From contig NZ_CP104694.1 of the NCBI RefSeq assembly GCF_025398735.1, positions 361,501-425,500 of the forward strand: DNA of 64,000 bases, in the 5' to 3' direction. The stretch is from Tahibacter amnicola. GTDB lineage: Bacteria; Pseudomonadota; Gammaproteobacteria; Xanthomonadales; Rhodanobacteraceae. The position numbers were made by a program, and so were the translations under genes. How positions within the stretch are numbered: position 1 is the stretch's first letter; every line of letters starts with the position of its first letter. Of the stretch, positions 43,602-52,534 are shown piece after piece. The notes beneath the pieces were generated by a model. It did not search any database. It saw nothing but the letters and a program-made list of their open reading frames with translations, and was not told the origin of the DNA.

Positions 43602-44024
43602 ATGCTCGAAGTAAACGCCCAGATCCAGATTCCCGACGAGGAACTGCAGGAGAGTTTCGTGCGCTCCTCCGGTCCCGGCGGCCAGAACGTCAACAAGGTC
43701 GCCAGTGCGGTAGAGCTGCGCTTCGACGTGGTGAATTCGCGCGCCCTGCCCGAGCCGGTGCGTGCACGCCTGCTGGCACGGCGCGATCGTCGCCTCACCA
43801 CCGAAGGCGTGCTGGTGATCGAGGCCAATCGGTTCCGCGACCAGGCCAAGAACCGCGACGATGCGCGGGCCCGCCTGGCCGACATCATCCGTGCCGCCCT
43901 GTTCGTGCCGAAGAAGCGCATCGCCACCAAGCCGACCCGCGCCTCGCAGGAACGCCGGATCAAGGAAAAGAAGGCCCGCTCGGAGCACAAACGCGGTCGA
44001 TCCAAATCCTGGAAAGACGAATGA
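43602..44024 (+). CDS. arfB: ArfB (YaeJ) ribosome rescue hydrolase
   Basis: A 140-residue protein with the GGQ motif at residues 26-28 (SSGPGGQNVNK) and the basic C-terminal tail (KEKKARSEHKRGRSKSWKDE) that enters the empty mRNA channel. ArfB releases peptides from stalled ribosomes. Full length. Overlaps the acyltransferase start as ATGA. Confidence 0.92.
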   Translation: MLEVNAQIQIPDEELQESFVRSSGPGGQNVNKVASAVELRFDVVNSRALPEPVRARLLARRDRRLTTEGVLVIEANRFRDQAKNRDDARARLADIIRAALFVPKKRIATKPTRASQERRIKEKKARSEHKRGRSKSWKDE

Positions 44025-44611
44025 ACCCCGGCCACCTGCCGCTTCCGCCTCCTGCTGTTCCGCAGTCGCCACAAACTCCGTTCCGTCGCTTCATCGCCTG
44101 GCTGCTGGCGCGGTTTGGCTGGCGTCTGGTGGGTGAATTTCCCAATATTCCCAAAGTGGTTTTTATCGCGGCACCCCATTCGTCGTGGTGGGACGGCGTC
44201 CTGGGGCTGATGTTCAAGGTCGCCGTAGGCCTGGACGCCTCGTTCATGGCCAAGCGTGAGCTCTTCTGGGGTCCGCTGGGATGGCTGCTGCGTCGGCTGG
44301 GCGGTATTCCGATCGAGCGCAGCACCTCGCACGGCGTGGTGGAACAGATGGTCGAGCGCTTCCAGACGCGCGAGCGGCTGTGGCTGGGTATCGCGCCGGA
44401 AGGTACGCGCCAGTCCGTAAGAAAGTGGAAATCGGGATTCTGGCACATTGCACATGACGCAGGCGTGCCGGTGTGGACGATCTATTTCCACTATCCGGAA
44501 AAGACCGTCGGGCTCGGACCGGTGTTCGAGCTCACCGACGACGCCGCGGCGGACATCGCCCGTATCCGGGAGTTCTACCGCCCCTGGCAGGGCAAGCACC
44601 GCGGCGCCTAG
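44021..44611 (+). CDS. 1-acylglycerol-3-phosphate-type acyltransferase
   Basis: A 196-residue PlsC-like acyltransferase with HSSWWD at 53-58 (HX4D catalytic motif), a GGIPIERS block and APEGTR as the third motif. It is shorter than PlsC (about 245 residues) and belongs to the small family of membrane acyltransferases with uncertain acceptor. Glycerophospholipid acylation is inferred. Confidence 0.78.
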   Translation: MNPGHLPLPPPAVPQSPQTPFRRFIAWLLARFGWRLVGEFPNIPKVVFIAAPHSSWWDGVLGLMFKVAVGLDASFMAKRELFWGPLGWLLRRLGGIPIERSTSHGVVEQMVERFQTRERLWLGIAPEGTRQSVRKWKSGFWHIAHDAGVPVWTIYFHYPEKTVGLGPVFELTDDAAADIARIREFYRPWQGKHRGA

Positions 44612-44666
44612 AGCGGGCGAGCCGGTTGTCGCCGGGCTGTAACAGCGGCCGGCAACAATTCCAGGC

Positions 44667-45137
44667 ATGAGTGCCGCCCTTCTCCTCATCCTGTCGTGCC
44701 TGGCCCTGGCTGCCTTCGCCTGCGCAGCGGTGTGGAGCAGTGCGGTACCCGGTCACGCCCGCCGATGGGACGCCGCCTTCGCGCTGGCCCTGGGTTTCGC
44801 CGCGCTGGAACTGGTCGTACTGGGCAGTCCACTGGCGATGTGGTTTCCCGTCGCGGCAGTGATCGGCGCTCCCTTTCCGTTGATCGCACCCGTGGTGTGG
44901 CGGCGCGGACGTTCCTTGCAGCCCTGGTCCAGTGCGCGCTGGGCACGGCATCTCATGCCGGCTGGCGTCGTCGTGCTGGTGCTCGCCGTCATCCACGCCC
45001 TCGCCGGGCTGGACGCGATCTGGCCGCACGCGGCGCCGGTTCTGGTACTGGTCAGCGCCGTTGCCGGCGTGGCGCATGCGATCCCCCGGCGCCAGCGCCA
45101 AGCGGAATGGACAGCATTCAGGCCGTATCCGTACTGA
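44667..45137 (+). CDS. Small polytopic membrane protein
   Basis: A 156-residue protein with four predicted membrane segments (about residues 3-25, 36-56, 60-78 and 96-132) and a short basic end. Unknown family. Its last 20 bases overlap the end of the convergent sensor kinase gene, which is unusual but the frames are both convincing. Confidence 0.55.
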   Translation: MSAALLLILSCLALAAFACAAVWSSAVPGHARRWDAAFALALGFAALELVVLGSPLAMWFPVAAVIGAPFPLIAPVVWRRGRSLQPWSSARWARHLMPAGVVVLVLAVIHALAGLDAIWPHAAPVLVLVSAVAGVAHAIPRRQRQAEWTAFRPYPY

Positions 45138-46260
45138 CCGGAATCCGCACTTCCAGGGCGTGGCCGCCGCCCTCGGCCGGTCCCACCCGCACGGTGCCGC
45201 CGAGCAGGCTGATCCGCTCGCGCATGCCCTTGAGACCATTGCCTTCGCGAATCTCGCCACCCCGGCCGTTGTCGCGCACGGTCAGCACGATGTGGTTTCC
45301 GTCCAGGTGCAGTCCCACGCGCACCTCGCTCGCCTGGGCGTGGCGCACGGCATTGGTCAGCCCTTCCTGCGCCGCCCGCACCAGCGCCTCGGCCTGGTGC
45401 ACGTGACGGACGCGGGCGTCATCGGCGAGATCGAGCACGATGCGCGGGCGGGGAATGGGCGCAGCCAGCTGTTCGATTGCTCCGCGAAGATCCATGCCGT
45501 CGTGCTGGCGCATCTGTGCGACCACGCCGCGCAGATCGTCCAGGAGCTCGCCGGCCAGCTGGGTGGCGGTTCGCAACGTCGCGGCCGTGTCCACGTTCGG
45601 GTCGCGTTCGAGCAGGGCGAGGTTGAGTTTGAGCGCCGTGAGCTTGTGCCCGGCGACATCGTGCAGCTCACGCGCCAGGCGCACGCGTTCCTGTCCGCGG
45701 GCACTTTCCTCCAGTAGCGAGCGCGTTGCCAGCAGCTGGGCGTTGACCTGGGTGAGCCGCTCGGCATTCGCCTCGGCGCGTCGCGCGTAGACCGCGGTGA
45801 GGATGGCGAAGAGCTGGAAGCCGCCATAGATGGTGCCGACCAGCCACGGCTTGGTGCCGCTCCAGTTGAGCAGGAACACGGCCATCACGCCGGCGTTGAG
45901 CACCAGTCCGACCAGGCACAGAGCCAGCCCCGGCAGGATCATGGCCCACTGCCCCATCACGATCACGACGAGCACCGGTGCCGTGGTGCTGCGCGACAGC
46001 GCGATCACGGCAAGGGCCAGGATGGACTGCGCGGCAAAACAGGCGTACTCGGCCCGGCGCATTGCCGCCCCGGCGGGTAAGAAGTGCGGCGTCACGAACG
46101 CCACGAGGAACGCCACCATCAGTCCGACCAGCGACGGCGGTGCCGCGGCGCCAGGCTCCACCTCCTCCAGCAGCGCCATCAACACGGCCGCCCAGGTGGC
46201 GTAGGCGGCAAGGTTCAGCGGCTGGATCAACTCAGCGATGGTCGTGCGCAACGGCTTCAC
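45118..46260 (-). CDS. NarL-type sensor histidine kinase (orphan)
   Basis: A 380-residue membrane sensor with about six N-terminal segments, then a HisKA_3 domain with the RLARELHDVAGHKLTALKLN phospho-acceptor motif and an ATPase domain (EGLTNAVRHA, VRDNGRGG, GLKGMRERI). This resembles DesK/NarX-like kinases. No response regulator gene is next to it in this window. A GTG at 46260 is taken as start, because the in-frame upstream part looks non-coding. Confidence 0.8.
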   Translation of the reverse strand: MKPLRTTIAELIQPLNLAAYATWAAVLMALLEEVEPGAAAPPSLVGLMVAFLVAFVTPHFLPAGAAMRRAEYACFAAQSILALAVIALSRSTTAPVLVVIVMGQWAMILPGLALCLVGLVLNAGVMAVFLLNWSGTKPWLVGTIYGGFQLFAILTAVYARRAEANAERLTQVNAQLLATRSLLEESARGQERVRLARELHDVAGHKLTALKLNLALLERDPNVDTAATLRTATQLAGELLDDLRGVVAQMRQHDGMDLRGAIEQLAAPIPRPRIVLDLADDARVRHVHQAEALVRAAQEGLTNAVRHAQASEVRVGLHLDGNHIVLTVRDNGRGGEIREGNGLKGMRERISLLGGTVRVGPAEGGGHALEVRIPVSTDTA

Positions 46261-46336
46261 GGTGGACTCCGCGGGATCTATCCGGCGTAGTAGACCATGT
46301 GCGAGGCGCGCACCGTGCCGGTTGCGCGCAGAGCGG

Positions 46337-47224
46337 TCAGACGTCGCCGTCCGCCAACCAACCCTCGCCGGTACCACGCTGGAATACGGAATCGGTCGCC
46401 AGCACGTCGCCCGCCGGGAACGACGGTGCTTCGCGCAAACGGGCGTAGATCGGGGTGAAATCCGGCCGCGTGGCGTCCATCAGCTGTTCATAGCTGTCGA
46501 TGACGAAATAGGTCTTCTGGTAGGTATCGATCCGGTAGCGCGTGCGCATGACGCGTTCCAGGTCAAAGCCGATCCGGTTGGGCGCCGGCGATTCCAGGCT
46601 GTAGATCGACTCCCCCTTGGAACTGACGATACCGGCGCCGTAGATGCGCAGTCCTTCGGAGGTGCGGATCAGGCCGAATTCCACCGTGTACCAGTACAGA
46701 CGCGTGAGATTGACCAGCGCTTCCGGGCCGATACCGGCCGCCTTCACCCCGCCGCAGCCGTAGGCCTGCATGTAGTCTGCGAAGACCGGGTTGAGCAGCA
46801 GCGGCACGTGGCCGAAGAGGTCATGGAAGAGGTCCGGCTCGGCCAGGTAATCCAGCTGCTCCGGACGACGGATCCACCAGGTCACCGGAAAGCGCCGGTT
46901 GGCCAGGTGTTCAAAGAAGGTCAGTTCCGGAAGCAGCCCCTCGACACCGATTAGCTCCCAGCCGGTCGCCTGCCGGAGCACCCGGTTCAGCTCGTCGAAC
47001 CTGGGAATGCGATCGGCCGACATGCCGAAGCGCTCCTGGTTCTCGACGAACTCCTTCGCCGCGCGGCCGACCAGCAGTTCGCGCTGGCGCTGGAACAGCG
47101 TGGCCCAGGTCGCGTGGTCGGTTTCCGTATAGGTCGACCAGGGCTGTTCGATGACGGCCGTGGTGTACACGGGCACGTAGCCCTTGTCAGTCATCTGGTG
47201 TTCGACGCGGCTGGGAGTATCCAT
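46337..47224 (-). CDS. phhA: Phenylalanine 4-monooxygenase
   Basis: A 295-residue iron- and pterin-dependent hydroxylase converting phenylalanine to tyrosine. The iron ligands His134, His139 (in DLFHDLFGHVPLL) and Glu182 (YTVEFGL) are in place. AGGAATCGTG just upstream of the ATG at 47224 serves as ribosome site. It is divergent from an Lrp/AsnC regulator, the typical arrangement for control by aromatic amino acids. PhhB is not adjacent. Confidence 0.92.
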   Translation of the reverse strand: MDTPSRVEHQMTDKGYVPVYTTAVIEQPWSTYTETDHATWATLFQRQRELLVGRAAKEFVENQERFGMSADRIPRFDELNRVLRQATGWELIGVEGLLPELTFFEHLANRRFPVTWWIRRPEQLDYLAEPDLFHDLFGHVPLLLNPVFADYMQAYGCGGVKAAGIGPEALVNLTRLYWYTVEFGLIRTSEGLRIYGAGIVSSKGESIYSLESPAPNRIGFDLERVMRTRYRIDTYQKTYFVIDSYEQLMDATRPDFTPIYARLREAPSFPAGDVLATDSVFQRGTGEGWLADGDV

Positions 47225-47280
47225 CACGATTCCTTGGGGGCGTTGCGCCCTGCGTGCTGCGCTCAGTTTAGGCCGCCGCG

Positions 47281-47360
47281 GGCGCAATAGGCTTGCGTTG
47301 TTGCGCAGGTCCGCGCTTTCTGCGCAATAATCGGTCTTCCATAACTCGTTTTGCGCAACG
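47281..47360. promoter_or_regulatory. Candidate Lrp-family operator sites between phhA and its regulator
   Basis: Four related boxes occur in 80 bases: GGCGCAAT (47281-47288), TTGCGCAG (47301-47308), CTGCGCAA (47320-47327) and the perfect palindrome TTGCGCAA (47351-47358), the last just before the regulator start. Repeated dyads of this sort between divergent genes are typical of Lrp/AsnC autoregulation. Predicted by eye. Confidence 0.5.
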
Positions 47361-47834
47361 ATGTCCGAAAGCACGCTCGATCGTACCGATCGCCGCATCC
47401 TGGAGGTCCTGCAGGAGGCCGGCCGCATTACCAACGCAGACCTGGCCGAACAGGTGAATCTCTCCGCCTCGGCCTGCCTGCGGCGCGTCCAGCGGCTGGA
47501 GGAGTCGCGCGTGATCACCGGCTACGCGGCGCAGGTCGACCCGGCCGCCGTCGGGCTGGGGCTGCAGGCCTTCGTGCGCGTCCAGCTGGCCCGGCACGAC
47601 GCGCCGTCGATCGCCCACTTCGTGCAGCGCGTGCAGGATTCCCGCGAGGTCGTCGCCTGCCATGCGCTGACCGGCGACATGGACTACCTGCTCCACGTCG
47701 TGGTCGAGGACCTCGACCATTTCTCCCGCTTCCTGCTCGATCGCCTGCTGAACGAATCCGGCGTCGCCGACGTCAATTCCAGCTTCGTGCTGCGCACGGT
47801 CAAACGCACGCACGCACTGCCGCTGGCCGAATAG
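47361..47834 (+). CDS. Lrp/AsnC-family transcriptional regulator
   Basis: A 157-residue regulator with the N-terminal helix-turn-helix (LDRTDRRILEVLQEAGRITN, then LSASACLRRVQRLEE) and the C-terminal RAM ligand domain (VVACHALTGDMDYLLHVVVE). It probably responds to phenylalanine or tyrosine, because it is divergent from phhA across 136 bases with several matching boxes. Confidence 0.88.
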   Translation: MSESTLDRTDRRILEVLQEAGRITNADLAEQVNLSASACLRRVQRLEESRVITGYAAQVDPAAVGLGLQAFVRVQLARHDAPSIAHFVQRVQDSREVVACHALTGDMDYLLHVVVEDLDHFSRFLLDRLLNESGVADVNSSFVLRTVKRTHALPLAE

Positions 47835-47879
47835 TGGCGGCCTGGCGCCCGGCACACACCCGTTCGGTATAGGCCGGCC

Positions 47880-48641
47880 CTAGTGCAACGATTCACCGTC
47901 GTCGCGGCGACGCCTCACGGGAAAGTGAATCACCACGCCGCGCGGTGTCTCGGTGCGGTGCCAGATCACCGGTACGTGGTCCGGGCGCGGCGGTTCGTAG
48001 GTCTCGTCCGGGGCGGTGGCATTTTCCTCCTCCAGTTCCCAGCTCGGCTTCGGCTCCGCCGCGGCCGGATCCAGCCGTTGCCAGAAGAAGGCGGCCAGGA
48101 TGCCAGCGAACGCGCCGCCCAGATGCGCCTCCCAGGAGACACCGGCCTCCCGCGGCAGGATGGTCACCACCATGCTGCCGTAGAGGAAGAACACGACCAT
48201 GGCGATCACGGTGGCGCCACGATCGCGCCGCAGCAGGCCCATGCCGAACAGGAAGAACATCAGGCCGTGGGTGAGCCCACTGGCGCCGATGTGCCAGGAA
48301 GCCCGGCCAATCACCCACAGCCCAAGCCCACCGACCAGCCAGATCCACGGAATCGCCCGGCGGCTGCCGCGCGGGTACTGGAACAACGCCAGCGTCAACA
48401 GCACGAACAGCGGCATGCTGTTCATAAAGAGGTGTTCGAACGAGCCATGCACCAGCGGCGCAGTCAGTACGCCCAGCAGGCCTTCCCATTCGCGTGGCCG
48501 CACGCCAAGCCAGCTGAACGAGCCGGTGCTGCCGAGCTCGATGAACTTGATCAGCCACAACAGGGCGACAAAACCGAAGGCGATCCAGGCCGCGCGCTTG
48601 AGCTGCGGCGTGTCGCGAAGTGGGGCGGCGGCGGTGTCCAT
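47880..48641 (-). CDS. Rhomboid-family intramembrane serine protease
   Basis: A 253-residue protein with about six membrane segments. HGSFEHLFMN lies at residues 65-74, the active-site GASG at 119-122 (Ser121) and the catalytic His173 in EAHLGGAFAG. All catalytic features are present. The C-terminal 60 residues form a cytoplasmic acidic-to-basic tail. Substrate unknown. ATG at 48641 is chosen; an ATG at 48671 would add ten residues. Confidence 0.8.
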   Translation of the reverse strand: MDTAAAPLRDTPQLKRAAWIAFGFVALLWLIKFIELGSTGSFSWLGVRPREWEGLLGVLTAPLVHGSFEHLFMNSMPLFVLLTLALFQYPRGSRRAIPWIWLVGGLGLWVIGRASWHIGASGLTHGLMFFLFGMGLLRRDRGATVIAMVVFFLYGSMVVTILPREAGVSWEAHLGGAFAGILAAFFWQRLDPAAAEPKPSWELEEENATAPDETYEPPRPDHVPVIWHRTETPRGVVIHFPVRRRRDDGESLH

Positions 48642-48780
48642 CGTCGCGAGGTTGGGGCGTAGCGCCGGCATGCAAGAGGTCGCTCATCCGTCGGCCCGGT
48701 TTCCGCGTCACCGCAAACGAATCACACACGCCACGGCCTCGTCGGGTCCGCTACGCTGGCAACCTGCCCAGGAGACTTCT

Positions 48781-50553
48781 ATGCGACTGCGACCGCTGCG
48801 CTCCCTCTGCCTCGTACTGGCCTTCACCCTTGGTGCCCCGGCGCTCGCCGACGAGGCGACGGATCGCGCCTTCAAGGATCTGTACCAACGCGAGTGGACC
48901 TGGCGGCTGAAGCAGTACCCGACGATGGCCACCGCCGTTGGCGTGCACGACTACGACGACCAGCTCGGCCATGTCAGCGCGAAGCACCAGGCAGAACGCC
49001 TGAGGGATGTCGAAGCCTTCCGCAAGGAACTGGCGGCGATCGACCCGGCCCGGCTGAGCGAGGCGGAGCAGACCAACTACGCCATCTTCCGCACCCAGCT
49101 CGACAACTTCATCGAGTCGGTCCAGGTGAAGGCCTACCTGATGCCGATCAACTCCGACTCGAGCTTCTACGCCGACCTGCCGATGATGGCCGAGTCACAC
49201 CCGTTCGCATCGGTGGCCGACTACGAGCACTACATCAAGCGCCTGTATGCCGTCGCACCGCTGTTTGACGAGTACATCGGGCTGCTGCGCGAAGGCGTGA
49301 AGTCAGGCATGACCGTGCCGCGGGTGGTGCTCGAGGGCCGCGACGGGCCGATCCGCACCATCGCCGAGCAGAAGTCCCCGGCCGAGGGCCCGTTCTACGC
49401 GCCGTTCAACAAGATCCCCGCATCGATCAGCAAGGCCGATGCCGAGCGCCTGCGCCGCGAGGGCGAGAAGGCGATCGCCACGGCGGTGCGCCCGGCCTTC
49501 GCCAAGCTGCTCAAGTACTTCACTGCAGAGTATCTGCCGAAAGCCCGCAAGACCCTCGGCGCCTATGACCTGCCCAACGGCAAGGCCTACTACCAGCTGA
49601 TGATCCGCGACTTCACCACGCTGGACATGAGCCCGGAGCAGATCCACCAGATCGGCCTTGCGGAAGTCGCGCGCATCCGCAGCGAAATGGAAAAAGTGAT
49701 GCGCGAGGCCAAGTTCGAGGGCGACTTCGCCGCTTTCCTGCATTTCCTGCGCACCGATCCGCAGTTCTACGCAAAGACACCGCGCGAGCTGCTGATGCAC
49801 GCCAGCTATTACGCCAAGCGCATCGACGGCGAGCTGCCCAAGTATTTCAGCGTGCTGCCGCGCCTGCCCTACGGCATCGCGCCGGTACCCGAGACGATTG
49901 CCCCCTACTACACCGGCGGCCGCTACAGCCCCGCGCCCGAAGGCGGCCGCGGCGCCGGCTTCTACTGGGTCAACACCTACAAGCTCGACTCGCGCCCGCT
50001 CTACATTCTGCCTGCCCTGACGCTCCACGAGTCGGTCCCCGGGCACCACCTGCAGGGGGCGCTGGCGATGGAGCAGGGCGAGCAGCCGCCGTTCCGGCGC
50101 TACAACTACATTTCCGCCTATGGCGAAGGCTGGGCGTTGTATGCCGAGCACCTGGGCGTGGAGATGGGCATCTACGAAACCCCCTACGAGCACTTCGGCC
50201 GCCTGACCTACGAGATGTGGCGCGCCTGCCGCCTGGTGATCGACACCGGCATCCACGCCAAGGGCTGGACCCGCGAACAGGCCCAGGCCCTGCTGCGCGA
50301 CAACACCGCCCTGTCCGAGCACGAACTGACGACCGAGGTCGACCGCTACATCAGCTGGCCCGGTCAGGCGCTCAGCTACAAGCTCGGCGAGATCAAGATC
50401 CGCGAGCTGCGTGCCAAGGCCGAGAAGGCACTCGGCGCGGCCTTCGACCTGCGCACCTTCCACGACACGCTGCTGGCCCTCGGCTCGGTTCCCCTGCCGG
50501 TGCTCGAGAAGCGCATCGACCAGTACATCGCCCAGAACCAGGCGCGCCGGTAG
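48781..50553 (+). CDS. DUF885-family secreted peptidase-like protein
   Basis: A 590-residue protein with signal peptide (MRLRPLRSLCLVLAFTLGAP, cleavage near residue 23) and the DUF885 zinc site HESVPGHH at residues 416-423, with GEGWALYAEHLG near 455 as the second motif. Full length for the family. These are Xanthomonadales-abundant putative metallopeptidases of unknown substrate. Divergent from the rhomboid gene; AGGAGA precedes the start. Confidence 0.85.
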   Translation: MRLRPLRSLCLVLAFTLGAPALADEATDRAFKDLYQREWTWRLKQYPTMATAVGVHDYDDQLGHVSAKHQAERLRDVEAFRKELAAIDPARLSEAEQTNYAIFRTQLDNFIESVQVKAYLMPINSDSSFYADLPMMAESHPFASVADYEHYIKRLYAVAPLFDEYIGLLREGVKSGMTVPRVVLEGRDGPIRTIAEQKSPAEGPFYAPFNKIPASISKADAERLRREGEKAIATAVRPAFAKLLKYFTAEYLPKARKTLGAYDLPNGKAYYQLMIRDFTTLDMSPEQIHQIGLAEVARIRSEMEKVMREAKFEGDFAAFLHFLRTDPQFYAKTPRELLMHASYYAKRIDGELPKYFSVLPRLPYGIAPVPETIAPYYTGGRYSPAPEGGRGAGFYWVNTYKLDSRPLYILPALTLHESVPGHHLQGALAMEQGEQPPFRRYNYISAYGEGWALYAEHLGVEMGIYETPYEHFGRLTYEMWRACRLVIDTGIHAKGWTREQAQALLRDNTALSEHELTTEVDRYISWPGQALSYKLGEIKIRELRAKAEKALGAAFDLRTFHDTLLALGSVPLPVLEKRIDQYIAQNQARR

Positions 50554-50606
50554 GCGTCGCCGGGCCCCATGACGTACCCGCCCGGCCCGGCGGGTACAAT
50601 GGGCGG

Positions 50607-51788
50607 ATGAAACACGCCGCCGAAACCAACCCCGCCGTCCAGCTCAAGATCGAGCGCCGCTCAAACCACCCCTGGATCTTCCAGAAGATGGTGGAGAAGC
50701 CGCCGACCAAGCCCAAACCGGGCACGATCGTGGACATCTTCGACCGCGATGGCGCTTTTGCCGGCCGCGGCTTCTACAACGGCCACTCGCGCATCGCCCT
50801 GCGCGTGCTGACGGAAAACCCCGACGAAGCCGTCGACGCCGCCTTCTTCGAGCGCAAGATCGCCCAGGCGGTCGAGCTGCGCCGCACGGTGCTCAAGCTC
50901 GATGCGACGACCGATGCCTACCGCGTCATCCATTCCGAAGGCGACGGCCTTTCCGGCCTGGTCGTCGATCGTTTCGCCGATACGCTGGTGATCGAGTTCT
51001 TCTCGGCCGGCATGTTCAAACAACGCGACCTGATCCGCCGCTGCCTGCTTGAGCATTTCCCCGACAGCCAGGTCTACGCCTTTGCCGAGGAGCACGTGCA
51101 GAAGCAGGAAAGTTTCGACTGCTCCACGCCGCCCACGCCAAAGCCAACCGTCATTACCGAGCACGGCGTGCGCTTTCACGCAGCGCCGGGCACCAAGCAC
51201 AAGACCGGATTCTTCGCCGACCAGCGCGACAACCGCCGTTACCTGGCCGAGTTCTGCGCCGACAAGCGCGTGCTTGACCTGTGCTGCAATTCCGGCGGCT
51301 TCGCCATCTACGCCAAGACCCTGGGTGGCGCGTCGGAAGTGGTCGGGGTTGACCTCGACGAAGAGATCCTCGAGATCGCCGAGCAGAACGCCCGTCTGAA
51401 CAAGGCCAAGGTGCGCTTCGTCCAGGCCGACATCTTCCACTGGCTGCGCGACGTCGCCGCCGGTCGCGCGGACAAGTTCGACGTGGTCGTACTCGACCCC
51501 GCCAAGATGACGCGCGACCGCGACCAGGTCATCCCGGCGCTCAAGAAGTACCTGGACATGAACAAGCTCGCGCTGGGTGCGGTCAAGCCCGGCGGCATCT
51601 TCGTCACCTGTTCCTGCACGGGCCTGGTGAGCGAAGAGCAGTTCCTCGACATGCTGCGCCGCGCGGCGTTCTACGCCAATCGCACCGTACAGATCATCAA
51701 GGTGACAGGCGCGGGCGCCGATCACCCCTACCTCGCCCACGTGCCGGAAAGCCGCTACCTCAAGGCAGTGTTCTGCAGGGTTGAGTAA
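50607..51788 (+). CDS. RlmI-like class I rRNA (cytosine-C5) methyltransferase
   Basis: A 393-residue protein with an N-terminal PUA-type domain (SNHPWIFQKMV), EGDGLSGLVVDRF, a FFADQRDNRR motif, the SAM-binding VLDLCCNSGGFAIYA, VVLDPAKM and a TCSCTG catalytic loop. This is the RlmI/RlmK pattern; RlmI makes m5C1962 in 23S rRNA. Target here is by family. Ends before a strong hairpin facing a convergent regulator gene. Confidence 0.82.
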   Translation: MKHAAETNPAVQLKIERRSNHPWIFQKMVEKPPTKPKPGTIVDIFDRDGAFAGRGFYNGHSRIALRVLTENPDEAVDAAFFERKIAQAVELRRTVLKLDATTDAYRVIHSEGDGLSGLVVDRFADTLVIEFFSAGMFKQRDLIRRCLLEHFPDSQVYAFAEEHVQKQESFDCSTPPTPKPTVITEHGVRFHAAPGTKHKTGFFADQRDNRRYLAEFCADKRVLDLCCNSGGFAIYAKTLGGASEVVGVDLDEEILEIAEQNARLNKAKVRFVQADIFHWLRDVAAGRADKFDVVVLDPAKMTRDRDQVIPALKKYLDMNKLALGAVKPGGIFVTCSCTGLVSEEQFLDMLRRAAFYANRTVQIIKVTGAGADHPYLAHVPESRYLKAVFCRVE

Positions 51789-51797
51789 TCGCACTTT

Positions 51798-51823
51798 CCG
51801 GTGCGGCCACAAGGCCGCACCGG
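51798..51823. terminator. Perfect hairpin between convergent genes
   Basis: An 11-base perfect stem CCGGTGCGGCC / GGCCGCACCGG with an ACAA loop lies between the RlmI-like stop (51788) and the regulator stop (51828). It likely ends transcripts from both sides, although neither strand has a long T-run after it. Confidence 0.6.
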
Positions 51824-51827
51824 CGAT

Positions 51828-52511
51828 TCAATCGGCACCGATCGCCTTCCAGTAGGCCTTGAAGCCGCGCTCCGGCGTATCGGCAAAGGTTTCGCCCGGC
51901 ACCTGGCAGTCACTGATGCGGTCGAGCCGGAAGCTGCGGAATCCCTGGCGCAGGCGGCACCAGCCACCGAAGGTCCAGGCGCCGCCCCAGAAGGACAGCG
52001 CCAGCGGCTCGACCTCGCGCCGCGAGACCTGGCCGCTTTCATCGGCGTAGCAGATCGCCAGCACCTGCTGCGCGACAATGGCCGCGTGCACGCTGTCAAA
52101 ATGCGCCTTCAACGATGCGTGCTGGCCAAAATCCGGTGCGAACACACGCGAGCGTTCGCTGCGTTCGCGCAGCGCCTCCGGCAGCACGGCCTGGATCTTC
52201 AACAGCGCCGCATCGGCCGAGCGCGACAGGCGCTGGCCCGCAAAGGCCTGGACGAAACGCGTGCCTGCCACCAGCGCTTCGAGTTCTTCGGCAGTGAACA
52301 TCAGCGGCGGGATATCGCTGCCCTTGCGCAGCACATACCCCACGCCAGCCTCCCCCTCGATCGGCACGCCCGAGCGCTGCAGGTCCGCCACGTCGCGGTA
52401 GATCGTGCGCAGTGAAACGCCCAAGGTGGCCGCCACATCCCGCGCAGGCAGTGCCGTCCGGCGGCCTCGCAGGGCGTGGATGATCAGGAACAGGCGGTCG
52501 GCGCGGCGCAT
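51828..52511 (-). CDS. HTH-WYL transcriptional regulator (YafY family)
   Basis: A 227-residue regulator with the N-terminal helix-turn-helix (LPARDVAATLGVSLRTIYRD, then GYVLRKGSDIPPLMF) and a WYL-type domain (FWGGAWTFGGWCRLRQGFRS, FRLDRI). The canonical W-Y-L is partly replaced. Target unknown; its close upstream neighbour is the spermidine-synthase-like gene on the same strand (23 bases). Confidence 0.82.
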   Translation of the reverse strand: MRRADRLFLIIHALRGRRTALPARDVAATLGVSLRTIYRDVADLQRSGVPIEGEAGVGYVLRKGSDIPPLMFTAEELEALVAGTRFVQAFAGQRLSRSADAALLKIQAVLPEALRERSERSRVFAPDFGQHASLKAHFDSVHAAIVAQQVLAICYADESGQVSRREVEPLALSFWGGAWTFGGWCRLRQGFRSFRLDRISDCQVPGETFADTPERGFKAYWKAIGAD

Positions 52512-52534
52512 GGTCAGAGGGCGATGGGATTGAC

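Noticed and set aside
51798-51823. Classical intrinsic terminator
   Set aside because: Perfect hairpin but no T-run on either side, so I list it as a hairpin terminator of uncertain type.
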